NCBI GenBank assembly: GCA_001831055.1
Contig: MIDO01000110.1
Location: forward strand, 1-12,337
DNA length: 12,337 nt
Direction: 5' to 3'
Source of the DNA: Verrucomicrobia bacterium GWC2_42_7
Lineage (GTDB): Bacteria; Verrucomicrobiota; Verrucomicrobiia; Opitutales; GWC2-42-7-A
The position numbers and the translations under genes were made by a program. Below, in pieces: positions 1-5,440 of the stretch. The stretch's first letter is position 1; each line of letters starts with the position of its first letter. The notes under the pieces are model-generated. The model searched no databases, was not told where the DNA came from, and saw only the letters and a program-made list of their open reading frames with translations.

Positions 1-32
1 GAAAAGGACGAAAACCGAAGACCTCTAAAAAC

Positions 33-75
33 TGCGGGGAAACGGCTTTTATTGGCATAAAAGCGTTTCCCCGCA
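33..75 (+). repeat. Hairpin 1 of the left spacer, 17 bp stem
   Basis: The left arm (33-50) and right arm (59-75) are complementary over 17 bp with one bulged G and an 8 nt loop. The inner part, AAACGGCTTTT paired with AAAAGCGTTT, recurs with the same bulged G at 4684-4720, so the two are related copies and not independent hairpins. It could end transcription of a gene lying left of the window, but the right arm is followed by CACCACC and not a T-run, so it is not a clean intrinsic terminator on the + strand. Confidence 0.8.
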
Positions 76-93
76 CCACCTTCCTAAAAGGAG
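76..93 (+). repeat. Conserved CCTTCCTAAAAGGAG motif after hairpin
   Basis: Directly after the 33-75 hairpin is a short stretch ending in TTCCTAAAAGGAG. Close relatives follow hairpins at 4724-4742, 12137-12154 and, on the minus strand, 8601-8618. The consensus is near CCCCTTTCTGAAAAGGAG, itself able to form a mini-hairpin (CCTTT/AAAGG). Function is unknown; I treat it as a linker module of the palindromic repeat family. Confidence 0.55.
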
Positions 94-97
94 GCAA

Positions 98-140
98 TCT
101 GCGCACTAACAAGTTCTTTCAGAACTTGTTAGTGCGCAGA
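98..140 (+). repeat. Perfect 20 bp inverted repeat, 3 nt loop
   Basis: Positions 98-117 and 121-140 are exact reverse complements separated by TTC. The stem reads TCTGCGCACTAACAAGTTCT. A perfect 20 bp palindrome with a minimal loop would be extremely stable as RNA or as cruciform DNA. No T-run follows. It occupies the second-hairpin position of the hairpin, motif, hairpin module also seen at 4684-4798 and 8556-8657. Confidence 0.9.
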
Positions 141-320
141 CATGGTTCAATCATAACATATCCTAAATACACCTTCATTTTTTCGAAAAATAGGGTTTTT
201 AGAGGCGTCCAGCCTTCTTTTTCTGGGAAAGAAAGGTTTTCAGGTGCTTAATATCCATTTTAGCATTTACAAAGGAGTAAAGTTTTTATTAGAGTTGGGA
301 AGGAGAGTTGTAAAAAAGCC
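141..320. other. Leader region of the chemoreceptor gene
   Basis: No gene is supported here. The stretch holds an imperfect CCTTCTTTTTC / GAAAGAAAGG hairpin near 213-236, whose right half (AAGAAAGGTTTTC) resembles the right arm of the hairpin at 7941-7978. It ends in a purine-rich GGGAAGGAGAG at 297-307, the probable ribosome binding site of the next gene, although about 15 nt from its GTG. Confidence 0.45.
278..285 (+). promoter_or_regulatory. Possible sigma-28 -35 box before the chemoreceptor
   Basis: TAAAGTTT is an exact match to the -35 octamer of the flagellar sigma-28 consensus (TAAAGTTT-N11-GCCGATAA). However, the octamer at the expected spacing, GGGAAGGA, matches only 3 of 8 positions and coincides with the likely ribosome binding site. 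It is recorded because chemoreceptors are often in this regulon, but the -10 does not support it. Confidence 0.22.
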
Positions 321-2318
321 GTGTTGCTGGTAAATTATTTTTTGAATTTAAGCATAAAGAAAAAGCTATCTGTTTTTTCGACGTTTTATATTTTGCTTAT
401 ATTGGCGTTTATTGCGGTGGGTTCGGTTTTTTGGAAGAGCATTGATCGAAGTTATTTGCTTAAAGAAAAGGTTTATCAACTGGTACGCTTTGCGCAAAAT
501 GCACGTATTTTAGAAAAATCCTATCTGCAGTATTATGAGGTGCAGTACTATGAAAAAGTTTTGTTGGCTTGCGATGACATTCTCTCTTCGATCGATAGCC
601 TTATGAAACAAAAGATACGAGTCGAAAAGATAAATGAGATTCGTGAAGACATTGACCTTTATAAGCGAGAGTGTAAAAACATTAATCAGTCCTATCAAGA
701 GCGGTTAGGTCTTTACGCTGCCATCAACCAATACGAGGAAGAAGCAAGAACGTGCATTAATAGTTTTTGGAAATTTTATTCAGCTTATAAAGAAGGACTT
801 CGTGCGGTGGGGAGGACTTTGCCTATTGGAGAAGAAACCTCAAGCATTGATATCGAAAATTGCTATAAGTTACTGTTACGCTTAAAAATCTATTTTCAAC
901 AATTTATACTAGAAGGAAAAAGAGAACATCTCATTGCTTTTAAAGAAATTCTGAATGGTGAGTATAATACCATTCTTGAATCTATATCAAAGGCTTCAAA
1001 AACCGTTACTGATCCACAAATTGTGGCATTTATTAACAAAATGACTTCCATTCTCGACCAATGTACACGCATTCCTGCGCCATTGGATGAATCTTTTGAG
1101 ATAGCTAAGGCATCTATTGAATCATTGGACAAGATTGGAAGTAAAATATCCTTAAATGCGGATACGTTGCTCGCAGAGGCTGATCAAGCCAATAAAGATG
1201 CAATAAAAAGCGCTGCTGTTTTTATCTTTGGCCTTAGTTTAATAGGTATTTCTTTAGCTTTGGGATTCGGTGCCCTATTGAATAACTTGATAACAGGTGC
1301 CGTTCAAGCACTTATGGCGTTTGCAAAGGACCTTTCTGAGGGAGACCTCACTACTCGTATCAAAGTAACAACAAAAGATGAGTTGGGTAAAATGTCAGCA
1401 ACATTTAACCAAGTTATCGATCGTTTTCAGAAAATTATTAAGGACGTCGATGTCAATACTAGGACTCTTAATAATTCATCAGAAAATCTCTCCATGACGT
1501 CAGATAAGATGAGTACGAGCGCTAATAAAATGAAAAAACAAGCAGCCAAAGTCGCCGCTGCAGGGGAAGCTCTCTCTTCTAATATCATTTTTATGGCATC
1601 TTCTGCCGAAAAAATATCCACTTCGGCCATAAATGTAACCAATAGCATTAGCCAAATCAGTCTCTCTATCAATGATGTTGCCAAAAGCTGTACAAAAGAA
1701 TCAGAAATTGCAAAACATGCAGACCTTAAAGCACAAGAAGCAAGTGAAATGATGATGCGTTTAGGCAAAACAGCCCAAGAAACTGAGAAAATCGTCGAGT
1801 TAATCACTCATATTGCGGATCAAACGAACTTGCTCGCCCTCAATGCCAATATCGAAGCGGCCTCCGCAGGCGGTGCCGGTACCGGATTTTCCATCGTCGC
1901 AAATGAAGTCAAAACACTATCTAAGAAAAGCAGTGAATCTGCTATTCAAGTTAATAAGTTGATCGAACAAATCCAAAAAGATACAAAAACTGCCAATGAA
2001 GTTATCAAATCCGTAAAAGAAATCATTGGTGAAGTCTCAGTTATCTCGCAATCAATCGCCGTCGTCGTAGAAGAACAATCCTCCACCACCAACGAGATCG
2101 CCAGAGCTATGCAAAATTCTTCCACCGCAACTAACGAATTAGCTGGAAGTATTCACGAAGCGGCAAGACGCGCAACCGAAGTATCCAACAACGTCCAAGG
2201 GGTCAGCCTAGACGCAGATCAGGTTGCGTTGGGCACAAACGCAAATAATACGGGTTCCCAAGAACTCGCACAAATGGCCATTCGCCTCCAAAAAATCGTT
2301 CAACAATTCAAAGTTTAG
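321..2318 (+). CDS. Methyl-accepting chemotaxis protein with large periplasmic sensor
   Basis: This is a transmembrane chemoreceptor that senses ligand outside the inner membrane and controls the CheA kinase in the cytoplasm. The 665 residues show a short cytoplasmic start, a first membrane segment at about 17-38, an all-helical periplasmic region of about 255 residues (42-297), and a second membrane segment at about 298-322. A HAMP linker follows (about 323-376), then a long coiled-coil signalling domain. The hairpin tip is clear at about 490-535 (IADQTNLLALNANIEAASAGG, then GFSIVANEVKTLS). The sensor length and helical character resemble the helical bimodular (HBM) class, but this is inference. 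There is no WxxF-type pentapeptide at the C-terminus, so CheR/CheB tethering of the enteric kind is not expected. The start is GTG at 321, the only upstream candidate in frame. The end overlaps convergent nth by 11 bp. Confidence 0.95.
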   Translation: MLLVNYFLNLSIKKKLSVFSTFYILLILAFIAVGSVFWKSIDRSYLLKEKVYQLVRFAQNARILEKSYLQYYEVQYYEKVLLACDDILSSIDSLMKQKIRVEKINEIREDIDLYKRECKNINQSYQERLGLYAAINQYEEEARTCINSFWKFYSAYKEGLRAVGRTLPIGEETSSIDIENCYKLLLRLKIYFQQFILEGKREHLIAFKEILNGEYNTILESISKASKTVTDPQIVAFINKMTSILDQCTRIPAPLDESFEIAKASIESLDKIGSKISLNADTLLAEADQANKDAIKSAAVFIFGLSLIGISLALGFGALLNNLITGAVQALMAFAKDLSEGDLTTRIKVTTKDELGKMSATFNQVIDRFQKIIKDVDVNTRTLNNSSENLSMTSDKMSTSANKMKKQAAKVAAAGEALSSNIIFMASSAEKISTSAINVTNSISQISLSINDVAKSCTKESEIAKHADLKAQEASEMMMRLGKTAQETEKIVELITHIADQTNLLALNANIEAASAGGAGTGFSIVANEVKTLSKKSSESAIQVNKLIEQIQKDTKTANEVIKSVKEIIGEVSVISQSIAVVVEEQSSTTNEIARAMQNSSTATNELAGSIHEAARRATEVSNNVQGVSLDADQVALGTNANNTGSQELAQMAIRLQKIVQQFKV

Positions 2319-2928
2319 GGTCGTTTTTAATTGCAGAACAAATAGGACAGGTCCCCTTGCAACCTCTTGCAGTACAATAATCTCTTCCGTATTGAATGAT
2401 CTTGAGGTGGAGAGGGATCCATTCGTGTTCGGGGAATGATTTTTTTAAGTCCGCTTCTATTTTTTTGACATTTTTAGAGGTGGTTAACCCCCAACGTAGT
2501 GCAAGCCGTTGAATATGAGTATCTATTGGAAAGGCTGGAATGTGGAACGCCTGAGCCATTACGACAGAAGCTGTTTTATGACCAACCCCAGGAAGGGATT
2601 CTAAGGCATCCCAGTTTGCAGGTACTTCACTATCAAACTGTTCTAATAAAATCGTAGATAATTGCTTTATGGCAACTGATTTCCTCGGAGATAGACCGCA
2701 GGGGCGTATAATATCTTGAATTTGTTGCACTGATAGTGAAGCCATTTTTTGGGGAGTATCGGCTAAAGCAAACAACTTTGGCGTGATCTTATTGACTTGA
2801 ACATCTGTGCACCTAGCAGACAAAACAACCGCTACCAACAACGTAAATGGATTTTTGTGATCCAGAGGAATTTTCATCTCTGGATACAACTCTTTCAGCT
2901 TCTTTAAAATATATTCTGTTTTTTTCAT
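2308..2928 (-). CDS. nth: Endonuclease III (DNA glycosylase/AP lyase)
   Basis: This base-excision repair enzyme removes oxidised pyrimidines and cleaves the abasic strand. At 206 aa it has the usual family length. The helix-hairpin-helix motif is LPGVGHKTA at residues 112-120, with the expected catalytic lysine at K118. The catalytic aspartate is D136 in FPIDTHIQR. Four C-terminal cysteines (C185, C190, C194, C197) probably hold the [4Fe-4S] cluster. Their spacing C-x4-C-x3-C-x2-C differs from the C-x6-C-x2-C-x5-C of the E. coli enzyme. No Shine-Dalgarno is seen before the ATG at 2928. The 3' end overlaps the convergent chemoreceptor gene by 11 bp, leaving no room for a terminator between them. 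Confidence 0.95.
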   Translation of the reverse strand: MKKTEYILKKLKELYPEMKIPLDHKNPFTLLVAVVLSARCTDVQVNKITPKLFALADTPQKMASLSVQQIQDIIRPCGLSPRKSVAIKQLSTILLEQFDSEVPANWDALESLPGVGHKTASVVMAQAFHIPAFPIDTHIQRLALRWGLTTSKNVKKIEADLKKSFPEHEWIPLHLKIIQYGRDYCTARGCKGTCPICSAIKNDPKL

Positions 2929-2985
2929 GTGAAGTGAAGGGTGATGCTTGAAGGAGACGGCTATAGTAAAAAAATTATTGACGCA

Positions 2986-3013
2986 AATATATTAAATCAA
3001 TTTCTAATGACAA
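2986..3013 (-). promoter_or_regulatory. Probable sigma-70-type promoter of nth
   Basis: Read on the minus strand: TTGTCA (5/6 to TTGACA, 3008-3013), a 16 nt spacer, then TATATT (5/6 to TATAAT, 2986-2991). This would start transcription near 2979 and give nth a leader of about 50 nt. It lies between nth and the palindromic element at 3050-3110. It is a prediction by consensus match in AT-rich sequence, so chance matches are possible. Confidence 0.45.
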
Positions 3014-3049
3014 TGCCGGAACCCCTTTCTTTTTGAGGTAAAAACCGAA

Positions 3050-3110
3050 CCTTCCCTAAGAAAACCCAATAATCGGGCCAAACAAATTCGACGAATTTGT
3101 TTGGCCCGAT
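3050..3110 (-). repeat. Variable-stem hairpin element B, copy 1
   Basis: The arms 3072-3090 and 3092-3110 are exactly complementary over 19 bp around one central base; a physical hairpin would have a 5-7 nt loop. The flank at 3050-3071 (CCTTCCCTAAGAAAACCC, then AATA) is shared with the complement of 12310-12332 and partly with 8541-8555. Further out, TTTCTTTTTGAGGTAAAAA (3026-3044) matches 8501-8519 in 18 of 19 bases. The repeat unit therefore includes flanks as well as the hairpin. On the minus strand the order is hairpin, then ATTATTGGGTTTTC. It lies downstream of the flagellar chaperone genes and upstream of nth. Confidence 0.8.
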
Positions 3111-3332
3111 GAGATCGAATTCATTCATGCTCTTGAAAATAACCATCTATTTGTATCAATAGATTTTTAATTCACTATAAAACCTTGTAGATTTTACTTA
3201 CGCGAAAAAGAGATTACTGTCACTATTTATTTCCAGTGGAGGCAATTATAATGTCGCAGAAAGACCTTACGGGATTTTGAGTTGGGGCCGGTCAATGTGA
3301 GGATCTTTTCAGCTCTTCTTTAAGCACCCCAG

Positions 3333-3450
3333 AAAATCCCCCGTTCAATTTTTGAGAAGGCGGACGAGGCGAAGATGATGGAGCGTACATATGTACGTAA
3401 CCGAATATGAGTCCGATGTTCAACACACTCAAAAGTTGAACGGGGGTTTT
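3333..3450 (+). repeat. Conserved-core hairpin element A, copy 1
   Basis: The arms 3333-3356 and 3428-3450 pair over about 22 bp with one bulged T and one mismatch. They enclose a 71 nt core (3357-3427). The core is 56/71 identical, without gaps, to the reverse complement of 12038-12108, while the arms of the two copies are unrelated. Inside the core, CGGAC (3361-3365) pairs with GTCCG (3411-3415), and the centre is the perfect 14 bp palindrome CGTACATATGTACG (3384-3397). Read on the minus strand it follows the flgN stop by only 8 bp, and the GC-rich stem ending in GGGGGATTTT could act as that operon's terminator with a greatly enlarged loop. Confidence 0.85.
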
Positions 3451-3458
3451 TCCCAAGA

Positions 3459-3833
3459 TTATGCTTTTAAGCTTAACGTTGTCGTCGAGGTATGCTCGGC
3501 GTAGCTTTTAGAAAACTCTTTGAGTTTTACTTGCGACTTGCGAATGTCCTCGAGTTTTGTTTGGAGCTCAGAAACGGTGTCGCGAGTAAGATTGGTATTT
3601 GTTGTTTGATTTCGGGCAATCTCTGCTGCGAGATTTTTCATTGATTCCCGTTCCTCTACCGTTAGATTTTTCCAACTATTTGATTGCAAGGTGGATAGTA
3701 CATCTGTTTTTTGAAGAATCGTCTCATGTAGACAATCCACATTGCATTCTAGTAATGAAACTCGTTCTTTATCAATCAGTTGAGTGAGTGTTTGGAGCAA
3801 TCGTAGAAGCTCTGAATAATCGGATTGATTCAT
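3459..3833 (-). CDS. flgN: FlgN-like flagellar export chaperone
   Basis: This is a small, almost entirely helical protein of 124 aa with strong heptad character and no signal peptide or membrane segment. FlgN family proteins are cytoplasmic chaperones that hold the hook-associated proteins FlgK and FlgL for the type III flagellar export gate. The pattern LLxLLxxLTxLIDKERxxLL at the start, a central K-T-D-V-L-xxL, then RNQTTNTNL is typical of the family, but sequence conservation is low. Position is the main support: the start codon overlaps the fliS stop by 4 bp (ATGA), so the two are almost certainly co-translated. FliT-type chaperones are the alternative. Confidence 0.72.
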   Translation of the reverse strand: MNQSDYSELLRLLQTLTQLIDKERVSLLECNVDCLHETILQKTDVLSTLQSNSWKNLTVEERESMKNLAAEIARNQTTNTNLTRDTVSELQTKLEDIRKSQVKLKEFSKSYAEHTSTTTLSLKA

Positions 3834-4255
3834 GCGTTGCTTGATAAGGACGGCTTATCGGGTTTTTGATCTTGTTTTGTTAACATTTCTGCCCAGGCAT
3901 CTCGAATTTCGTTGAGCATTTTGTAGACATTGTCGATAGGGCCAATTGTTTTTTTTAGATTAGCTTTTTGTAACTCTTTGAGCATGAAATCATAAAGACC
4001 TCGCATGGTCCGGGTAAAATCCGTATCCATGGTTGGGTCTAAGCTAATTTGCAACTCTGTAATGATATTTTGCGTTTTTGTTATGTTGTTGTTAATAATC
4101 TCGTTGCGAGCGACAGGATTGGGTTCGTTAAAACCAGTGCGAGCAACTTGCATAAAGCGAAGGGCTCCATCGAAAAGCATTAAAACAAGCTTTCCCGGAG
4201 AAGCTGTTTCGACGGAATTACTTTTGTAAGATTTTGCCAATTCCTTAGGATTCAT
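3830..4255 (-). CDS. fliS: Flagellin export chaperone FliS
   Basis: FliS binds the C-terminus of newly made flagellin, prevents premature polymerisation in the cytoplasm and delivers it to the export apparatus. The 141 residues show the family signature clearly: Y at the start of the first helix (AKSYKSNSVETASPGKLVLM), LFDGALRFMQ, a central NNNITKTQNIITELQISLD, and LYDFMLKELQKAN. The C-terminal tail (KQDQKPDKPSLSSNA) is low complexity. The ATG abuts the TAA of the upstream FlgM-like gene with no gap (TAAATG on the minus strand), preceded by AAGGA 7 nt away. Its stop overlaps flgN by 4 bp. The flagellin gene is not in the window. Confidence 0.96.
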   Translation of the reverse strand: MNPKELAKSYKSNSVETASPGKLVLMLFDGALRFMQVARTGFNEPNPVARNEIINNNITKTQNIITELQISLDPTMDTDFTRTMRGLYDFMLKELQKANLKKTIGPIDNVYKMLNEIRDAWAEMLTKQDQKPDKPSLSSNA

Positions 4256-4585
4256 TTAACATCCTTCGATAGCAGAAGAAGATATGTCTTGAAGTAAGAC
4301 CGATGAGAGCCTACCCAGTTGATCAGAAGAGGGATAATTTTCGTCATTGAGTAAACGCTTCCCTAATGCAACTTTATCAGTGCGAATTTCAGGTATCTTT
4401 TTGATATCAGAAATAACAGCATCTTGACTGCGTACCTGAAAAAGACTTTCAGGCGTGGAGACGGAGTCCTGTAACTTCGAAGCATCCTTGTCCGTTTTAG
4501 ACGCAGACGATCCTCCTTGCCGCAATGGTTGATAACCCATTGAAGACTTAGAAAGATCTATATGTAGCTTTGGATCCATACTCAT
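4256..4585 (-). CDS. Candidate FlgM-like anti-sigma-28 factor
   Basis: This protein of 109 aa is polar and probably disordered over the first 60 residues, with a short C-terminal helical region. The part at about residues 64-101, with IRTDKVALGKRLLNDENYP and a final LGRLSSVLL, follows the FlgM pattern (V/I-R-x-D-K-V-x-x-L-x-x-x-I-x-x-G-x-Y-x-V-...-A-x-x-L-L). FlgM binds sigma-28 until the hook is finished and is then exported, releasing late flagellar transcription. Being first in an operon with fliS and a FlgN-like chaperone, behind a possible sigma-28 promoter, fits this role. The usual GxY is here ExY (NENY), and no search was run, so the assignment is a strong hint rather than proof. Confidence 0.6.
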   Translation of the reverse strand: MSMDPKLHIDLSKSSMGYQPLRQGGSSASKTDKDASKLQDSVSTPESLFQVRSQDAVISDIKKIPEIRTDKVALGKRLLNDENYPSSDQLGRLSSVLLQDISSSAIEGC

Positions 4586-4617
4586 ATGCCTTTTATCCTA
4601 AACAAGCCTTACCCTAT

Positions 4618-4644
4618 AAGTCGATCTTATTTTATAAAACTTAA
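4618..4644 (-). promoter_or_regulatory. Possible sigma-28 promoter of the flgM-like operon
   Basis: On the minus strand TTAAGTTT (4637-4644, 7/8 to TAAAGTTT) is followed after exactly 11 nt by ATCGACTT (4618-4625). The latter shares only the central CGA with GCCGATAA. The -35 octamer is identical to the one at the better fliD promoter (7583-7590), with the same spacing. Start of transcription would be about 4610, giving a leader near 25 nt that contains AAAGG before the ATG at 4585. The -10 is weak. Confidence 0.4.
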
Positions 4645-4683
4645 ATCAAATTTACTCTTTTTTTGAAAAAATGGGAATTTTTT

Positions 4684-4720
4684 GAAAAAACGGCTTTTAA
4701 TCGCTTAAAAGCGTTTTTCC
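4684..4720 (+). repeat. Hairpin related to 33-75
   Basis: GAAAAAACGGCTTTTAA (4684-4700) pairs with TTAAAAGCGTTTTTCC (4705-4720) with one bulged G and a 4 nt loop. The core sequence and bulge position are shared with the hairpin at 33-75. On the minus strand the stem ends in a T-run (CCGTTTTTTC), so it may act as a second terminator below the fliD-lipoprotein operon. Confidence 0.75.
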
Positions 4721-4723
4721 CAA

Positions 4724-4742
4724 GCCCCTTTCTGAAAAGGAG
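4724..4742 (+). repeat. Conserved CCCCTTTCTGAAAAGGAG motif
   Basis: This is the best copy of the linker that follows hairpins in four spacers (others near 76-93, 12137-12154 and minus-strand 8601-8618). It could form a 5 bp mini-hairpin. Here the + strand order hairpin-motif-hairpin runs opposite to both flanking genes, which argues against a simple gene-oriented terminator role. Confidence 0.6.
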
Positions 4743-4769
4743 TTCGTCTCAACTTACTCGAAAATTGAA

Positions 4770-4798
4770 AAAACGCTTTCCCGTCATGGAAGCGTTTT
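4770..4798 (-). terminator. Intrinsic terminator overlapping the lipoprotein stop codon
   Basis: On the minus strand AAAACGCTTCC (4798-4788) pairs with GGAAAGCGTTTT (4781-4770) with one bulge, around a loop that contains the TGA stop (4786-4784). The stem runs on into a T-run (GCGTTTTTTC), the layout of a rho-independent terminator. The last codons of the gene thus form the first arm of the terminator. Confidence 0.65.
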
Positions 4799-5440
4799 AA
4801 ATGCTTCCGATGCAACGTACTTGGAGAATTTTGAGGGGCTGTGGAGGATGGAGTCGGAGTTGTCGAGCGGATAGTCCTGTTGTTCGTTTTTCATTTGAAA
4901 CAACTTAGCTGCGTAAGAAACTCTTGGAGAACCTGCATCAAATATATTGTCAAAGGCCCAAAGGATTTTCCCTGTTTTTATTTCAACTAATTTAGCTCTT
5001 ATGCCGATGATAATGGGTTTATATGGTTGATATCGAAGTAGATCGATAAAAATAACCCCATCGGCGTCATATTTATTGTTCAATAACGGGAAGAAGTTTT
5101 GAGGGAAATTAGATGATGAATTAATTTGTTGCTTTCCAAACAATTGAGCCATTTCCTCCTTGGAGGCAGTGACCACTTCGAAACAAGCATTTTTTATGAG
5201 TTCGCAACTAAAAATATCTTCTAAAGAGAGAAGGAATGGGGCATCTCTTTCTTCGAAATAGATGGGCAAAAGGACGACACGTCGCAATGGAATGGTTTCT
5301 TTGGGCGCGAATACATTTTTTGGTTTGTAAGGTGGGGGAGGGGGGATGAGATCTCGTTTGATTTCACGTGTTCCACAACCAATTAATAATGAAGCTAATA
5401 GAAATAAAATACTTTTTTTAAAAAGAGGGGAAAGCATCAT
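4784..5440 (-). CDS. Outer-membrane-type lipoprotein, CsgG/PelC-like fold suspected
   Basis: The 218 aa protein starts with a lipoprotein signal: positive charges (KK at 8-9), a hydrophobic run, and the lipobox LIGC with the modified cysteine at C22. A proline run (about 33-37) serves as a flexible tether. The mature part alternates strands and helices: RRVVLLPIYF at about 53-62, a helix near 71-87, then DADGVIFIDLLRYQ and IGIRAKLVEIKTGKILWAF at 125-163. That arrangement recalls the CsgG/PelC/LpoB group of envelope lipoproteins, where a line reading KLVDxxTGxIlW is typical. The start overlaps the fliD stop by 4 bp (ATGA), so a role in flagellar assembly or rotation in the envelope is likely but undefined. 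I do not recognise a named family. Confidence 0.8.
   Translation of the reverse strand: MMLSPLFKKSILFLLASLLIGCGTREIKRDLIPPPPPYKPKNVFAPKETIPLRRVVLLPIYFEERDAPFLLSLEDIFSCELIKNACFEVVTASKEEMAQLFGKQQINSSSNFPQNFFPLLNNKYDADGVIFIDLLRYQPYKPIIIGIRAKLVEIKTGKILWAFDNIFDAGSPRVSYAAKLFQMKNEQQDYPLDNSDSILHSPSKFSKYVASEAFKTLP

Noticed and set aside
33..140. CRISPR array or tandem repeat
   Set aside because: The repeats here are inverted pairs with short loops, with no equal direct repeats separated by spacers.
2224..2439. Plus-strand 71-codon frame across the chemoreceptor-nth junction
   Set aside because: It overlaps the ends of two well-supported genes in other frames and shows no family features.
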